A stretch of DNA of 64,000 nucleotides from Arthrobacter sp. SLBN-112. Its GTDB lineage: Bacteria > Actinomycetota > Actinomycetes > Actinomycetales > Micrococcaceae. Every line of letters starts with the position of its first letter. The first letter of the stretch is position 1. The notes under the pieces are model-generated. The model searched no databases, was not told where the DNA came from, and saw only the letters and a program-made list of their open reading frames with translations. Made by a program: the position numbers and the translations under genes. Location of the stretch: contig NZ_JAUSXY010000001.1 of the NCBI RefSeq assembly GCF_030944625.1, positions 3,286,001 through 3,350,000 on the forward strand, written 5' to 3'. This document shows positions 1-7,928 of this stretch, piece by piece.

Positions 1-540
1 GGCACGTTCATCAACGAGGGCATCCACGGTGAACCGGTCGGTCTCCGAGTCGTTGGCGACGTAATGCTTCGGGGTGGCCCCGACACCGTTGCGCTGGACT
101 CCTGCGACATAGGCTGCAGCCAGTTCCGCGGTGAGGACAGGGTCTTCGCTGAAAGCTTCGAAGTGGCGGCCTCCCAGGGGTGAGCGGTGGAGATTGATGG
201 TCGGGCCGAGGACGACGTCGACGCCTTTACACCGCGCCTCAACTGCGGAGGCAGCCCCCAGGCGGCCGGCGATGGCGGGGTCCCAGCTGGAGCTGATGGC
301 CGTCGCGGAGGGGAAATTGACGGATGGCTGGCGTTCGTCCCAGACCTCGCCGCGGACTCCGGTGGGACCGTCGGAGACCAGGATGCGGCGGAGCCCGATC
401 TTTTCCATGGGCCAGGTCGTCCAGAAATCGCGGCCGGTCAGCAACTGAACCTTTTCTTCGAGCGTCAATTGGTGCAGGAGGCTCTGGAGGCGCGTATCCG
501 TGGATGTTGGGGAGGTTTGCTGTGCGCTGAGTGTTGCCAT
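1..540 (-). CDS. Glycoside hydrolase family 3 beta-glucosidase (N-terminal part, runs off the window)
   Basis: The first 180 residues of a GH3 enzyme are present, starting at an ATG at 540; the gene continues beyond base 1. GH3 landmarks are clear: LTLEEKVQLLTG near residue 25, VSDGPTGVRGE, then GVDVVLGPTINLHRSPLGGRHFE and, near the window edge, PKHYVANDSE, the conserved KH substrate-binding segment. No signal peptide is visible, so it probably acts in the cytoplasm on an imported glycoside. It lies 56 bp downstream of the MFS transporter on the same strand and probably ends the sulfatase-transporter-glycosidase operon. The catalytic aspartate region is outside the window, so the exact specificity cannot be read. 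Confidence 0.9.
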   Translation of the reverse strand, partial: MATLSAQQTSPTSTDTRLQSLLHQLTLEEKVQLLTGRDFWTTWPMEKIGLRRILVSDGPTGVRGEVWDERQPSVNFPSATAISSSWDPAIAGRLGAASAVEARCKGVDVVLGPTINLHRSPLGGRHFEAFSEDPVLTAELAAAYVAGVQRNGVGATPKHYVANDSETDRFTVDALVDERA

Positions 541-596
541 GGGATTGGTGGTACTTCCTACGTGTTGGTGGACGGGTCCGTATTGATGCAGCGCGC

Positions 597-1958
597 TCAG
601 CCGAGGTGGAGTGCTTCCTGGCGGCGGTTTTCGAGGATGCCGCGCGCCCTCGCCACGTCCCGCGGATAGCAGGCGTAAAGGGCACTCAGCACTACGGCGT
701 TGATCAGCATCAGGATCACGAGGGTCCACAGGAACACGGTCTGGATACCCAGGGTCGCCGCCAGTGCACCGGCGCCGAGGGAGAAGACTGCCCAGCCGAT
801 TGTTTCGAAGACGGTCAGGAAGATCGCGAAGGCCTGGTTGCGCAGTTCCGGCACGACGACAGCGGCGACGATGGGGCGGTTCGCGGGCGGGTTCGCGCCT
901 TGAGCGAAGCCCATCAAGGCCCAGAAGATGCCGTAAATGCCGATGTTGTCGTAGTGAAACTGTGTGGCGAAAAAGGCAACGACCGCGAACAGAATCTGGG
1001 CACCTTGCAGGTAGGCAACCCGACCGCGGTCCGGGAGGACCCGATCGAGCAGGGCCATCAGCCAGCCGCCTCCTGCGGTGCCGGCGAAGTAGCCAAGCCC
1101 GAAGGGCAGGAGCACAACGGCGGCTACCGCGTTGGTGAAGCCGCGCTCAACCACGAGGAACTGGATACCGAAGATCACTAAGAGCAGGTGGCCCGAAAGG
1201 AGTCGGGACAGCATCATCACCGAGAACGTTGGAACTCGGAACAGGGAGAGCACCGATCGGACGGTGACTTTCGGGGCGAGCGCGTCGCGGCCTGCCAGGT
1301 CGGCGAGCTGCTTCTCGGAGGCGCCCACGCCGGGGTCCTTGAGAAAGAACGCGACGAGCAGCCCTGCTGCGATGCAGATGCCGCCTATGGCCCACATCCC
1401 GTACCGCCAGCCGTCCGACAATCCCGTGAAGAGTGCGATAAGGGGACCGATGAAGGAGCTGATGAGGCTGATGAAGCCGTAGAAGTAGCCCGCGGCTTTG
1501 CCCCTTTGGCTGTCATCGAAGGAGTCGGCAATGATCGCATTTGCGATGGGGCTGCCGCCGATGATGGCGGCCGACATCAGGGTGTTGAAGATCAACAGCT
1601 GGACGAAGCCCTGAGAGAAGCCTGCCGCGATGCCGAAAGCACCGCCCACGAAGGTTGTGGCAATCAGGGTCTTGCGACGCCCGACTTTGCCGGCCAGCCA
1701 CGCCCAGGCCGGGCCAGCGGGAACGGCGACGAGCTTGCCCAGGGCGGCCAGGAGTCCGAGGTGGCTGCTTTGCAGTTTCAGCGCCGCGGCGATGGTTGGG
1801 AAGAGGGTCGTGCTGAGGCCCGCCTCGGTGTTATCAACAACAGTCACCCCGGTGAGCACCGCAAGGTTGCGCCACCGGTGCGGAACGTGGCGGGCCTGTG
1901 CGGAGCCTTCGACGGCTTGGTTCGCGGCGGCCGTGGCGGGGTTGTGATGGGTGGTCAT
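597..1958 (-). CDS. MFS transporter
   Basis: A 453-residue, twelve-helix major facilitator protein. After a short hydrophilic start it has VTVVDNTEAGLSTTLFPTIA in helix 1 and the loop 2-3 signature ending LAGKVGRRK, where the GRR of motif A is conserved. An AGGA lies 8 bases before the ATG. It sits 41 bp after the sulfatase and 56 bp before the GH3 glucosidase, so it most likely imports the sulfated or desulfated glycoside that these enzymes process. The substrate is inferred only from the neighbours; the family is certain. Confidence 0.88.
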   Translation of the reverse strand: MTTHHNPATAAANQAVEGSAQARHVPHRWRNLAVLTGVTVVDNTEAGLSTTLFPTIAAALKLQSSHLGLLAALGKLVAVPAGPAWAWLAGKVGRRKTLIATTFVGGAFGIAAGFSQGFVQLLIFNTLMSAAIIGGSPIANAIIADSFDDSQRGKAAGYFYGFISLISSFIGPLIALFTGLSDGWRYGMWAIGGICIAAGLLVAFFLKDPGVGASEKQLADLAGRDALAPKVTVRSVLSLFRVPTFSVMMLSRLLSGHLLLVIFGIQFLVVERGFTNAVAAVVLLPFGLGYFAGTAGGGWLMALLDRVLPDRGRVAYLQGAQILFAVVAFFATQFHYDNIGIYGIFWALMGFAQGANPPANRPIVAAVVVPELRNQAFAIFLTVFETIGWAVFSLGAGALAATLGIQTVFLWTLVILMLINAVVLSALYACYPRDVARARGILENRRQEALHLG

Positions 1959-1999
1959 GGACTGGATCCTGTCTACATTGTCAGGGCGAAAGGGTGACG

Positions 2000-3769
2000 T
2001 CAGATTGTGGGAACGGACGTGAGGTCCTCGGCGATGGGGCCCAGGACGGCCGCCGGCACAGCGGCGACTGCGGCTAGCTGGTGGAGGGTGAGTTGCGCCG
2101 GAAGGTTGACGAGTTCGGTGCTGACGATTTCCGGCAGGTGCCTTTCCAGGACCTCACGTGCGTTGGGGTCTTGAAGGAGTTCCAGGACCGGGAAGGTTAG
2201 GACCTGTCCGCCGCCCGGGAGGGAATCGAGGGGAGGGAGGGGTTCCAGGGCGAGGCGGGCGCGTTCTGCCTGCTTCCGGACCAGCAGGTGTTCCTCGCTG
2301 GGTTCTCCATGGGCAGGAATGCCCAGGCGTTCAAACTGGCTGGTGGGTGCCTCACTGATGTGCATGTGCTTCGCGAGCAGGCGGAGCATCCGCAGTTCGA
2401 TCTCGTCGTCTGTCAGGGGGCTCTTCTGCTGAGGGTCTTTTTCGAGGTCGAAGAGCAGCGTTCCATGGGTCCAGGGGTTCATAAAGGACCTGGTCTGTAC
2501 GCACATCGTCCGAAGGCCCTTCGTGAACCCGAACGGCGCGGCGGGCTCCCAGCTGGCCAGTTCCGGCACGGCGAAGCGGTTGCGCATGTGGGTGGGCATC
2601 AGGGTGTAATCCTCAAGGGGCCCGTTGCCCGGGTTGGCAGCCGCGCGCATGTAGACGTATCGGCCATCGGTGATGTTGACGTGCCCGCCGTGAATGCCGA
2701 ACAGTGCCGCTTCGCGGATCGTGACCGTATCGTCTTCGGTGGTGAGGGCGAGGTCCTGGCCCTGCATGTCCGGGGTGGGTTCCAGGCCGAAGTACCGCAG
2801 CATTGTGGGGGCGATGTCGATGGTCTGAGCCAAGGCGGCCCTGCGGGTGTCGCGGCCCCCGGCGCGTGGGTCCCATAGGAACATCGGCAGGTGGACCAGC
2901 TCGTTGAACCAGGGCTGAACGGATTTTGCCCACCAACCGTGCTCACCGAGCAGGAACCCGTGGTCAGTGTTGACCAGCAGAAGGGTGTCTTCCCAGAGAT
3001 TATGCCGGTCCATGGCGTCCAGGACGCGCCCCAGGGACTTGTCGCACATGGATACAAGGGCGGCGTACTCATAGCGGGCGTGATCAACCTGGTCCTGGGA
3101 TTCACTGACCTTTTGGTAGCCCGGCCAGTCGAATTCAGGCCCGTTGTACTGGTGCGGGTACATCTTCTTGTAGGCGTCGTGCGTGAAGAATGGCTCGTGC
3201 GGGTCGAACAGTTCGATCTGAAGCATCCACTTATCCGCGTCCCGGTTCACATCGATGAAGTGCAGGCCGGCGTCGACGGTTTTCGTCTGGGAGTGGTCTG
3301 CCTCGGTAGTCATGTAGGAGCGATTGATCAGGTCCTGCCGCTTCATCTGCGACCGCCAGTCGTCCTCCTCTCCCCCGGGCCCAACCACGCCTTTCCACGG
3401 GTCGCCTTCCTGGCCGCGGAAGAATTCCCACGTACTGTAGCGGGGGTGATAGGTGGCGCCGCCGTCCTCCCAGTAGTGCGGGTGGTCTGAAACCAGGTGG
3501 GTGTGGACGCCGGCATGCTTCAGAAGCGCAGGCATGGAGTCGTCAAAAGGCTCCAGAGGTCCCCAGGAGCGGTGCAGGAAGTTATACCGGCCGGTGTGCA
3601 TCTCCCGTCTCGCGGGCATACACGGCATGGAACCGGCATAGAAGTTATCAAAGGTGGTGGACTTGGCCGCCAGCCGGGCGAAGTTGGGTGCCTGCACAAC
3701 AGTGTCAGCGGCGTAAGGGGAAAGCATGTGCCGGTTAAGGCTGTCGAACATAAGGATGATGGCCCGCAT
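2000..3769 (-). CDS. Type I sulfatase (formylglycine-dependent)
   Basis: A cytoplasmic-looking S1-type sulfatase of 589 residues. The motif CMPARRE near residue 50 is the C-x-P-x-R signal whose cysteine is converted to formylglycine. The N-terminal metal site IILMFDSLNRH and the downstream HDAYKK and NTDHGFLLGEHGWWAK segments are typical of alkaline-phosphatase-fold sulfatases. A start 21 bp upstream (3790) is possible, but the ATG at 3769 is preceded by AAAGG at good spacing and starts right at the conserved beta strand. No signal peptide is seen. The activating enzyme is encoded divergently at 4669. The substrate is unknown; the co-transcribed GH3 enzyme suggests a sulfated glycoside. Confidence 0.93.
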   Translation of the reverse strand: MRAIILMFDSLNRHMLSPYAADTVVQAPNFARLAAKSTTFDNFYAGSMPCMPARREMHTGRYNFLHRSWGPLEPFDDSMPALLKHAGVHTHLVSDHPHYWEDGGATYHPRYSTWEFFRGQEGDPWKGVVGPGGEEDDWRSQMKRQDLINRSYMTTEADHSQTKTVDAGLHFIDVNRDADKWMLQIELFDPHEPFFTHDAYKKMYPHQYNGPEFDWPGYQKVSESQDQVDHARYEYAALVSMCDKSLGRVLDAMDRHNLWEDTLLLVNTDHGFLLGEHGWWAKSVQPWFNELVHLPMFLWDPRAGGRDTRRAALAQTIDIAPTMLRYFGLEPTPDMQGQDLALTTEDDTVTIREAALFGIHGGHVNITDGRYVYMRAAANPGNGPLEDYTLMPTHMRNRFAVPELASWEPAAPFGFTKGLRTMCVQTRSFMNPWTHGTLLFDLEKDPQQKSPLTDDEIELRMLRLLAKHMHISEAPTSQFERLGIPAHGEPSEEHLLVRKQAERARLALEPLPPLDSLPGGGQVLTFPVLELLQDPNAREVLERHLPEIVSTELVNLPAQLTLHQLAAVAAVPAAVLGPIAEDLTSVPTI

Positions 3770-3874
3770 GGAGAAACCTTTCAAAGACAAAAGCCAAGTG
3801 TGTGGACGAGTACGCAGTTGAACAACCCGCTACGGTGCTGGCAACCGGTTACGAAGAGTGACCGGCGAAATGTG

Positions 3875-4490
3875 TCAGCGAGGTTCTGCCGGGAGTTCAT
3901 CCCCAGGCAGTGCGGTCAGGGACCGCGAAGACAGCTTCCCGTCCAGCAGATCGCGGCGGAGCCCGGTCATGGCAGCGACATGCGCGTCGATCGCGGCAGC
4001 TCCCATTAGGTGCATTCGCTCCCCCACCGATTCAGCAAGTTCAGCGTCAAACCGGGATGGTCGGCGCCCAAACCTGCCGCCGGTCACGATTGCGGTAGCG
4101 GGCAATTTCTGCCTGCCGGGTCTCAATTTCGGTATCGAGGATGTGCAGCAACTGTTCGGCACTCATGAATCCCGAGAACGTCAGCCGCACGCTCAGTTCA
4201 GGGTCCTGGAAGCGCGACGGCGGCTGGTAGGGTCCCGTGAGCCAGTCAAGGAAGACGGTGGCCCCCTCCTGCGTCACCCGGTAAGTCTTAGCGTCCTGGG
4301 CGCCGGGCCGGGGATCGAGCTCATGCATGACCCAGCCTTGCTTTTCCATGCTGTTCAGCGACCGGTACACCTGGCTCATCTGGGTGTTCGAGCGCAGGAA
4401 CCGCCCGTGCGTATCAAGGTACTTCTTGAGGTCATATCCGGTGCTGGGGTGCTCAAGGAGCACTCCAAGGAGGATGCTCTCCATCTTCAT
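3875..4490 (-). pseudogene. PadR-family transcriptional regulator, apparent frameshift
   Basis: The start at 4490 has GGAGG 6 bases upstream and gives MKMESILLGVLLEHPSTGYD, the classic PadR winged-helix N-terminus. The open frame stops at 4047 after 147 residues, inside the C-terminal dimerisation helices. A +1 shift at the CCGG near 4050 continues smoothly as FDAELAESVGERMHLMG and runs to 3875, giving about 204 residues, which is closer to the usual PadR length. It is therefore probably broken, unless there is a sequencing error or the shorter protein is functional. It lies between the sulfatase operon and the divergent sulfatase-activating operon, which it presumably controlled. Confidence 0.75.
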
Positions 4491-4551
4491 TGATGCCTCC
4501 GGAAGTTCTTCGGTCTCGTGAGCTGTATCACCCTGTCGCAATCGAGGATGA

Positions 4552-4584
4552 CACAAGTGGAATCATTCGTCAATAACACTTGTG
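4552..4584. promoter_or_regulatory. Inverted repeat in the divergent promoter, candidate PadR operator
   Basis: CACAAGTG (4552-4559) and CACTTGTG (4577-4584) are perfect inverted 8-mers separated by 17 bp. They lie in the short gap between the PadR start (4490) and the FGE start (4669). The position suits an operator controlling both directions. The assignment to PadR is inferred from position. Confidence 0.6.
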
Positions 4585-4668
4585 GAATGCTTCCGAAGGG
4601 ACCCATAGTGGATGGAGAACCGACCGGAGTTCCCGTCCAGGGGACCGCTTTCTCTTCCAGGAGGACTG

Positions 4669-5658
4669 ATGGACCGCTATGACCCTTCCGCCACGCCCGG
4701 ATGCTGCATGCCTTCGGGCGCACCAGTCGACGGCCAGCCCTTAGTGTCCCGCCAGCACTCGAAACAGTCCCCCGTCACTCTCTCGAATCCCGCCGCAGCC
4801 CGGATGCACGAGGATGTTCCCATCCCGGCCGGCTCATTCCTCATGGGTGACGCATTCGGTGAAGGCTACCCAGCAAACGGTGAGGCACCGGTCCACGAGG
4901 TCGATCTGGACAGGTTCAGGATCGATATGACGACGGTGACGAACGGGATGTTTGCCGCCTTTGTCGACGCAACCGATTACCGCACCGAGGCTGAGCAGTA
5001 CGGGAGTTCGGCCGTCTTTCACCTCCTGGTCACCGCACCGGAGGGCGATGTCCTTGGCCGTGCGGCAGGAGCGCCCTGGTGGATCAACGTCCGCGGCGCC
5101 GACTGGGCCCACCCCGGAGGGCGGTCATCGGACTGGAGGGAAAGCCCCGATCACCCCGTCGTACATGTTTCCTGGCACGACGCGCAGGCATACTGCCAAT
5201 GGGCCGGACGTCGGCTGCCTACCGAAGCGGAATGGGAATACGCCGCCCGTGGCGGACTCAAACAGAAGCGCTACGCGTGGGGTAACGAGTTGACCCCCGG
5301 CGGAGAACACCGCTGCAACAAATGGCAGGGCACGTTTCCAACGGTGAACAGCGAGGAAGACGGCTTCCTCGGCACAGCCCCAGTCAAGTCCTTCCCCGCC
5401 AACGGTTACGGGCTTTACGAGGTAGCCGGCAATGTGTGGGAATGGTGCAACGACTGGTTCCTTCCCAAGTACTACCGAACATCCCCCCGTCAGAACCCCC
5501 AAGGACCAACAATAGGCGCCGGCCGGGTCATGCGCGGCGGTTCCTACCTCTGCCACGAGTCGTACTGCAACCGCTACCGGGTTGCCGCCCGGACCTCGAA
5601 CACACCGGAATCCTCCAGCGGAAATTGCGGCTTCCGGACGGTGGCACTGAAATGGTGA
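4669..5658 (+). CDS. Formylglycine-generating enzyme (sulfatase-modifying factor)
   Basis: Oxidises the cysteine in the C-x-P-x-R motif of type I sulfatases to formylglycine. The FGE-sulfatase fold is clear: IPAGSFLMGD, EAPVHEVDLDRFRIDMTTVTN, HPVVHVSWHDAQAYCQWAG, LPTEAEWEYAARGG, and near the C-terminus RGGSYLCHESYCNRYR, which carries the paired catalytic cysteines (about C295 and C300). The start at 4669 gives 329 residues and has AGGAGGA just upstream; an upstream ATG at 4612 has no such site. The N-terminal 40 residues are unusually cysteine- and proline-rich (PGCCMPSG). It is divergent from its likely client sulfatase and overlaps the first DUF202 gene. Confidence 0.95.
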   Translation: MDRYDPSATPGCCMPSGAPVDGQPLVSRQHSKQSPVTLSNPAAARMHEDVPIPAGSFLMGDAFGEGYPANGEAPVHEVDLDRFRIDMTTVTNGMFAAFVDATDYRTEAEQYGSSAVFHLLVTAPEGDVLGRAAGAPWWINVRGADWAHPGGRSSDWRESPDHPVVHVSWHDAQAYCQWAGRRLPTEAEWEYAARGGLKQKRYAWGNELTPGGEHRCNKWQGTFPTVNSEEDGFLGTAPVKSFPANGYGLYEVAGNVWEWCNDWFLPKYYRTSPRQNPQGPTIGAGRVMRGGSYLCHESYCNRYRVAARTSNTPESSSGNCGFRTVALKW

Positions 5659-6017
5659 AGCTCAAAGAACCCCAATGGCGGCGCGGCGGCGAGATGCCCG
5701 ACTACCGCTTTTCACTCGCTAACGAGCGCACCTTCCTGGCCTGGATCCGAACCGCCATGGCCATCCTGGCCGGAGCTATCGCCGTCGACCAACTGACCCC
5801 GCAAATCGCCCCTACCCCGGTGCGGATCATCCTGTGCCTCGTGCTCGCAGTCATCGGCACAACACTGGCCATGGAAGCCTACCGCCGCTGGTCCCTGCAA
5901 GAACAAGCCATGCGCCAAAAACAGGAACTCCCCCACGCCTGGCTCCTGATCGCCATGACCGCCGTCGTCGCACTGATGGGCGCCATCGTGGCCATCCTCA
6001 TCCTTCTCGTCCGGTGA
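5652..6017 (+). CDS. DUF202 (YidH-type) membrane protein, first copy
   Basis: A 121-residue protein whose ATG at 5652 overlaps the end of the FGE gene. It contains the DUF202 core YRFSLANERTFLAWIRTAMA followed by three hydrophobic helices (about residues 30-55, 60-80 and 95-120). DUF202 proteins are small inner-membrane proteins of unclear role. The translational overlap on both sides (FGE before, second DUF202 after) shows a tight three-gene operon, so a membrane function connected with the sulfatase system is possible but unproven. Confidence 0.88.
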   Translation: MVKLKEPQWRRGGEMPDYRFSLANERTFLAWIRTAMAILAGAIAVDQLTPQIAPTPVRIILCLVLAVIGTTLAMEAYRRWSLQEQAMRQKQELPHAWLLIAMTAVVALMGAIVAILILLVR

Positions 6018-6349
6018 AGACCCGGGACCCAGGCCTCCAGCCCGAACGGACCACACTCGCCTGGAGACGCACCTTCCTGGCGATGCTCGTCTCCAACTTC
6101 TTCATCTGGCGCGCCTGGGCAACATCCCTCACCCACCACAATGGACACATCGAAGGCTCCTCACTCAGCCTGGGATTGGCGGCGGCCGTTGCTGCTGCCG
6201 CCACCGCAGTCCTCGGCGCATGCATTCTGCAACGAAATGCCAGCCTCCGTGATAGGAAAGCCCCCGAAACGCTTCTCCTGGGCACGGCAACGACTGCAAT
6301 CGTCGTGGTGGGCGTCACCACCATCACCTCCATCCTGCTGGGCGGCTAA
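6014..6349 (+). CDS. DUF202 membrane protein, second copy
   Basis: A 111-residue protein starting at a GTG (6014) that overlaps the previous stop as GTGA. It carries the shorter DUF202 signature LQPERTTLAWRRTFLAMLVSN and three hydrophobic stretches ending TSILLGG. Paired DUF202 genes of unequal type are a recurring arrangement, suggesting a hetero-oligomer. It is the last gene before the element end at 6.4-6.9 kb. Confidence 0.85.
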   Translation: MKTRDPGLQPERTTLAWRRTFLAMLVSNFFIWRAWATSLTHHNGHIEGSSLSLGLAAAVAAAATAVLGACILQRNASLRDRKAPETLLLGTATTAIVVVGVTTITSILLGG

Positions 6350-6502
6350 GGACACTCCGAAGGGCGAGCTGGAGCTTTAGCCGAATGGGTATCCGGCCTT
6401 CATCCTCGCCGGAACACTCCTTCCCGCGTACAGGGTACAGGCCACTGGTGATCCGAAATTAGCCTTCCGCATCTCCACGAGACGCAAATAAAGCAGACAT
6501 AA

Positions 6503-6521
6503 GTGTGGACACTGTCCACAC
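6503..6521. repeat. 19-bp palindrome at element end, outer copy 1
   Basis: GTGTGGACACTGTCCACAC, a perfect palindrome around one central base. It begins 369 bp left of the att core at 6872. A near-identical palindrome at 40399 begins 368 bp left of the second core. Confidence 0.8.
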
Positions 6522-6871
6522 CCCCTTTAGCCGGACAAACCGACCGCCTTCAACTTCCCCACCGGCTTGGAAGAGCGTTCAACGACTGTTTCGCACCCTA
6601 ATCAGCAAAGTCATGTTGTACCCGCGGTCCCTGACCATGAATGGGTGTAGGCCAGCCCGGGTCTACCCGACAGGACAGAAACGAGGACGCACTTAATCCC
6701 CACCACGGAAGGCGGAGTGCCCACCAGCCAGGGACTTGAACCCGCCACCCCACACACCTGAACAGGCCCCGCGGGGGCCAGGCCACAGCCCGCGACCCAA
6801 CCCGTCAGATGACGCGACCGCAAGCTTTGTCAACACGTCAAAGCAAAATCGCCCCTGACGAGGGAATACGT

Positions 6872-6894
6872 CGTGCCCGAGGTGGGACTCGAAC
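6872..6894. repeat. att-like core 1: copy of tRNA-Leu(CAA) 3' end
   Basis: These 23 bp (starting CGTGCCCGAGG, ending GACTCGAAC) are identical to the T-arm and acceptor 3' end of the tRNA-Leu gene at 55214-55236 and to 40767-40789. The rest of the tRNA is absent here. This is typical of an att site left by integration into a tRNA 3' end. Confidence 0.8.
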
Positions 6895-6986
6895 TGCATT
6901 CTAGGCCTTGCAAACATTGGGAACACAGTAGAACATCGGCAAACCAACCAGGTCCGAGCCATCTACGACGAGATCCGAAGCCAAAG

Positions 6987-7005
6987 GTGTTGACACTGTC
7001 AACAC
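6987..7005. repeat. 19-bp palindrome at element end, inner copy 1
   Basis: GTGTTGACACTGTCAACAC, 92 bp right of the att core. An identical 19-mer lies 92 bp right of the second core, at 40882. Confidence 0.8.
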
Positions 7006-7190
7006 CTTCCTTCTTGACTTTCCTGCAGTATCGTTGGCGTCGGCCCGGGAGCGCCAGATGACACCCTCCCCTTCACGATCAAGGCCCTACACGCGTGTTC
7101 GCCGCCAATACGTCAGTTGCCAGCAGTCAGCCACCGACAGCTCCAGCGCGAGACCACGTTCGGCCAACGGACACGGATTCGGTAGCGCCG

Positions 7191-7853
7191 TTACTGATCG
7201 CGGCTCGCCCACCGGAAGCCCCGCCTCATGAGCAGCTCGACTGGTGGTGCCGTGAGATCCTCAAGGTAGTGGCCAAGCGCGCTGTAGAAAACGCGACCTT
7301 CCCCCCACTTCTTGGTCCACGCCTGGGGCATGCGCTGCCCATCGAGCCAAGGCATATGCTCGCCGTCAAAAACGGTTTCCAGAAGCACGTGGTTGCCTGG
7401 GTCAACATTCATGTAGTACTGCTCGCTTGCCGCTCGGAAGTCGTTGATGCCTGCAGTAATTGGATGGTCCGGATCGACCACATATAGAGGGTACGGGTGC
7501 CGAACACCCTCCCCGGCGGGGTGGTAAAACACGTCGGCGCCGAGCATCATGTGATACATAACGCTGCCGCGAAACGCAGCGCCGCCGCCATGCCAGGAGA
7601 CAAATCCTGTACCGGACTGCACCGCACCGAGGAGTCTGGATTCCTGGGACGGGGTCAACGTTTCACTAAGCAGTGCGTTATTCCAATTATTGATGATGAG
7701 ATCGTAGCGGGTCAGGTCCTGATCAAGAACGAAAATGTCCGAGGATTCGTCTACCTCGAATGCAAGATCGTCCAGTACCTTACGGGCCCACTCCGCTACC
7801 CCATAGGGGTTATGGCCGGGCCAACCGCCGTAGAGATAGAGTGCCTTAGTCAT
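7191..7853 (-). CDS. ThuA-like domain protein
   Basis: A 220-residue protein of the ThuA (trehalose utilisation) family, which has a class I amidotransferase-like fold. The start at 7853 follows AGGAGG. Family features visible are MTKALYLYGGWPGHNPYG at the N-terminus, FVSWHGGGAAFRGSVMYHMMLG in the middle, and the C-terminal WGEGRVFYSALGH. ThuA proteins take part in metabolism of 3-keto sugars from disaccharides. It lies 75 bp downstream of an APC permease on the same strand, so the two probably form an operon. The 3-keto-sugar theme recurs in the GMC operon at 21-28 kb. Confidence 0.85.
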   Translation of the reverse strand: MTKALYLYGGWPGHNPYGVAEWARKVLDDLAFEVDESSDIFVLDQDLTRYDLIINNWNNALLSETLTPSQESRLLGAVQSGTGFVSWHGGGAAFRGSVMYHMMLGADVFYHPAGEGVRHPYPLYVVDPDHPITAGINDFRAASEQYYMNVDPGNHVLLETVFDGEHMPWLDGQRMPQAWTKKWGEGRVFYSALGHYLEDLTAPPVELLMRRGFRWASRDQ

Positions 7854-7928
7854 CGGGTTCCTCCTATGTTGGTTTTAGACCTCCGCAGGGCCGAGGGAAA
7901 GTGCGGTCGGCTACGAGAGCTTTATCAC

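Larger units (their letters stand above)
1..6871. mobile_element. Right-hand part of a tRNA-Leu-associated element (left end outside window)
   Basis: The segment 6490-6871 is closely similar to 40385-40766, the right end of element A, and ends at a copy of the tRNA-Leu 3' core. The sulfatase and FGE genes therefore appear to lie in a third element of the same family, truncated by the window. The left end is not visible, so its size is unknown. Confidence 0.5.
6350..7190. other. Gene-free junction between two elements
   Basis: No convincing coding sequence. It holds the outer palindrome (6503), about 380 bp shared with 40385-40766, the repeat AAGCTTTGTCAACAC (6822-6836), the att core (6872) and the inner palindrome (6987). 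Confidence 0.65.

Noticed and set aside
6731-6750. tRNA T-arm-like GGGACTTGAACCC near both junctions (also about 40627)
   Set aside because: The flanking bases form only about three T-stem pairs and no acceptor stem is present, so I do not call it a tRNA or second att site.
6987-7005. GTGTTGACACTGTCAACAC as a parS or dif site
   Set aside because: It does not match the actinobacterial parS consensus (TGTTTCACGTGAAACA) or a dif-like XerCD site; it is better described by its fixed position at the element ends.
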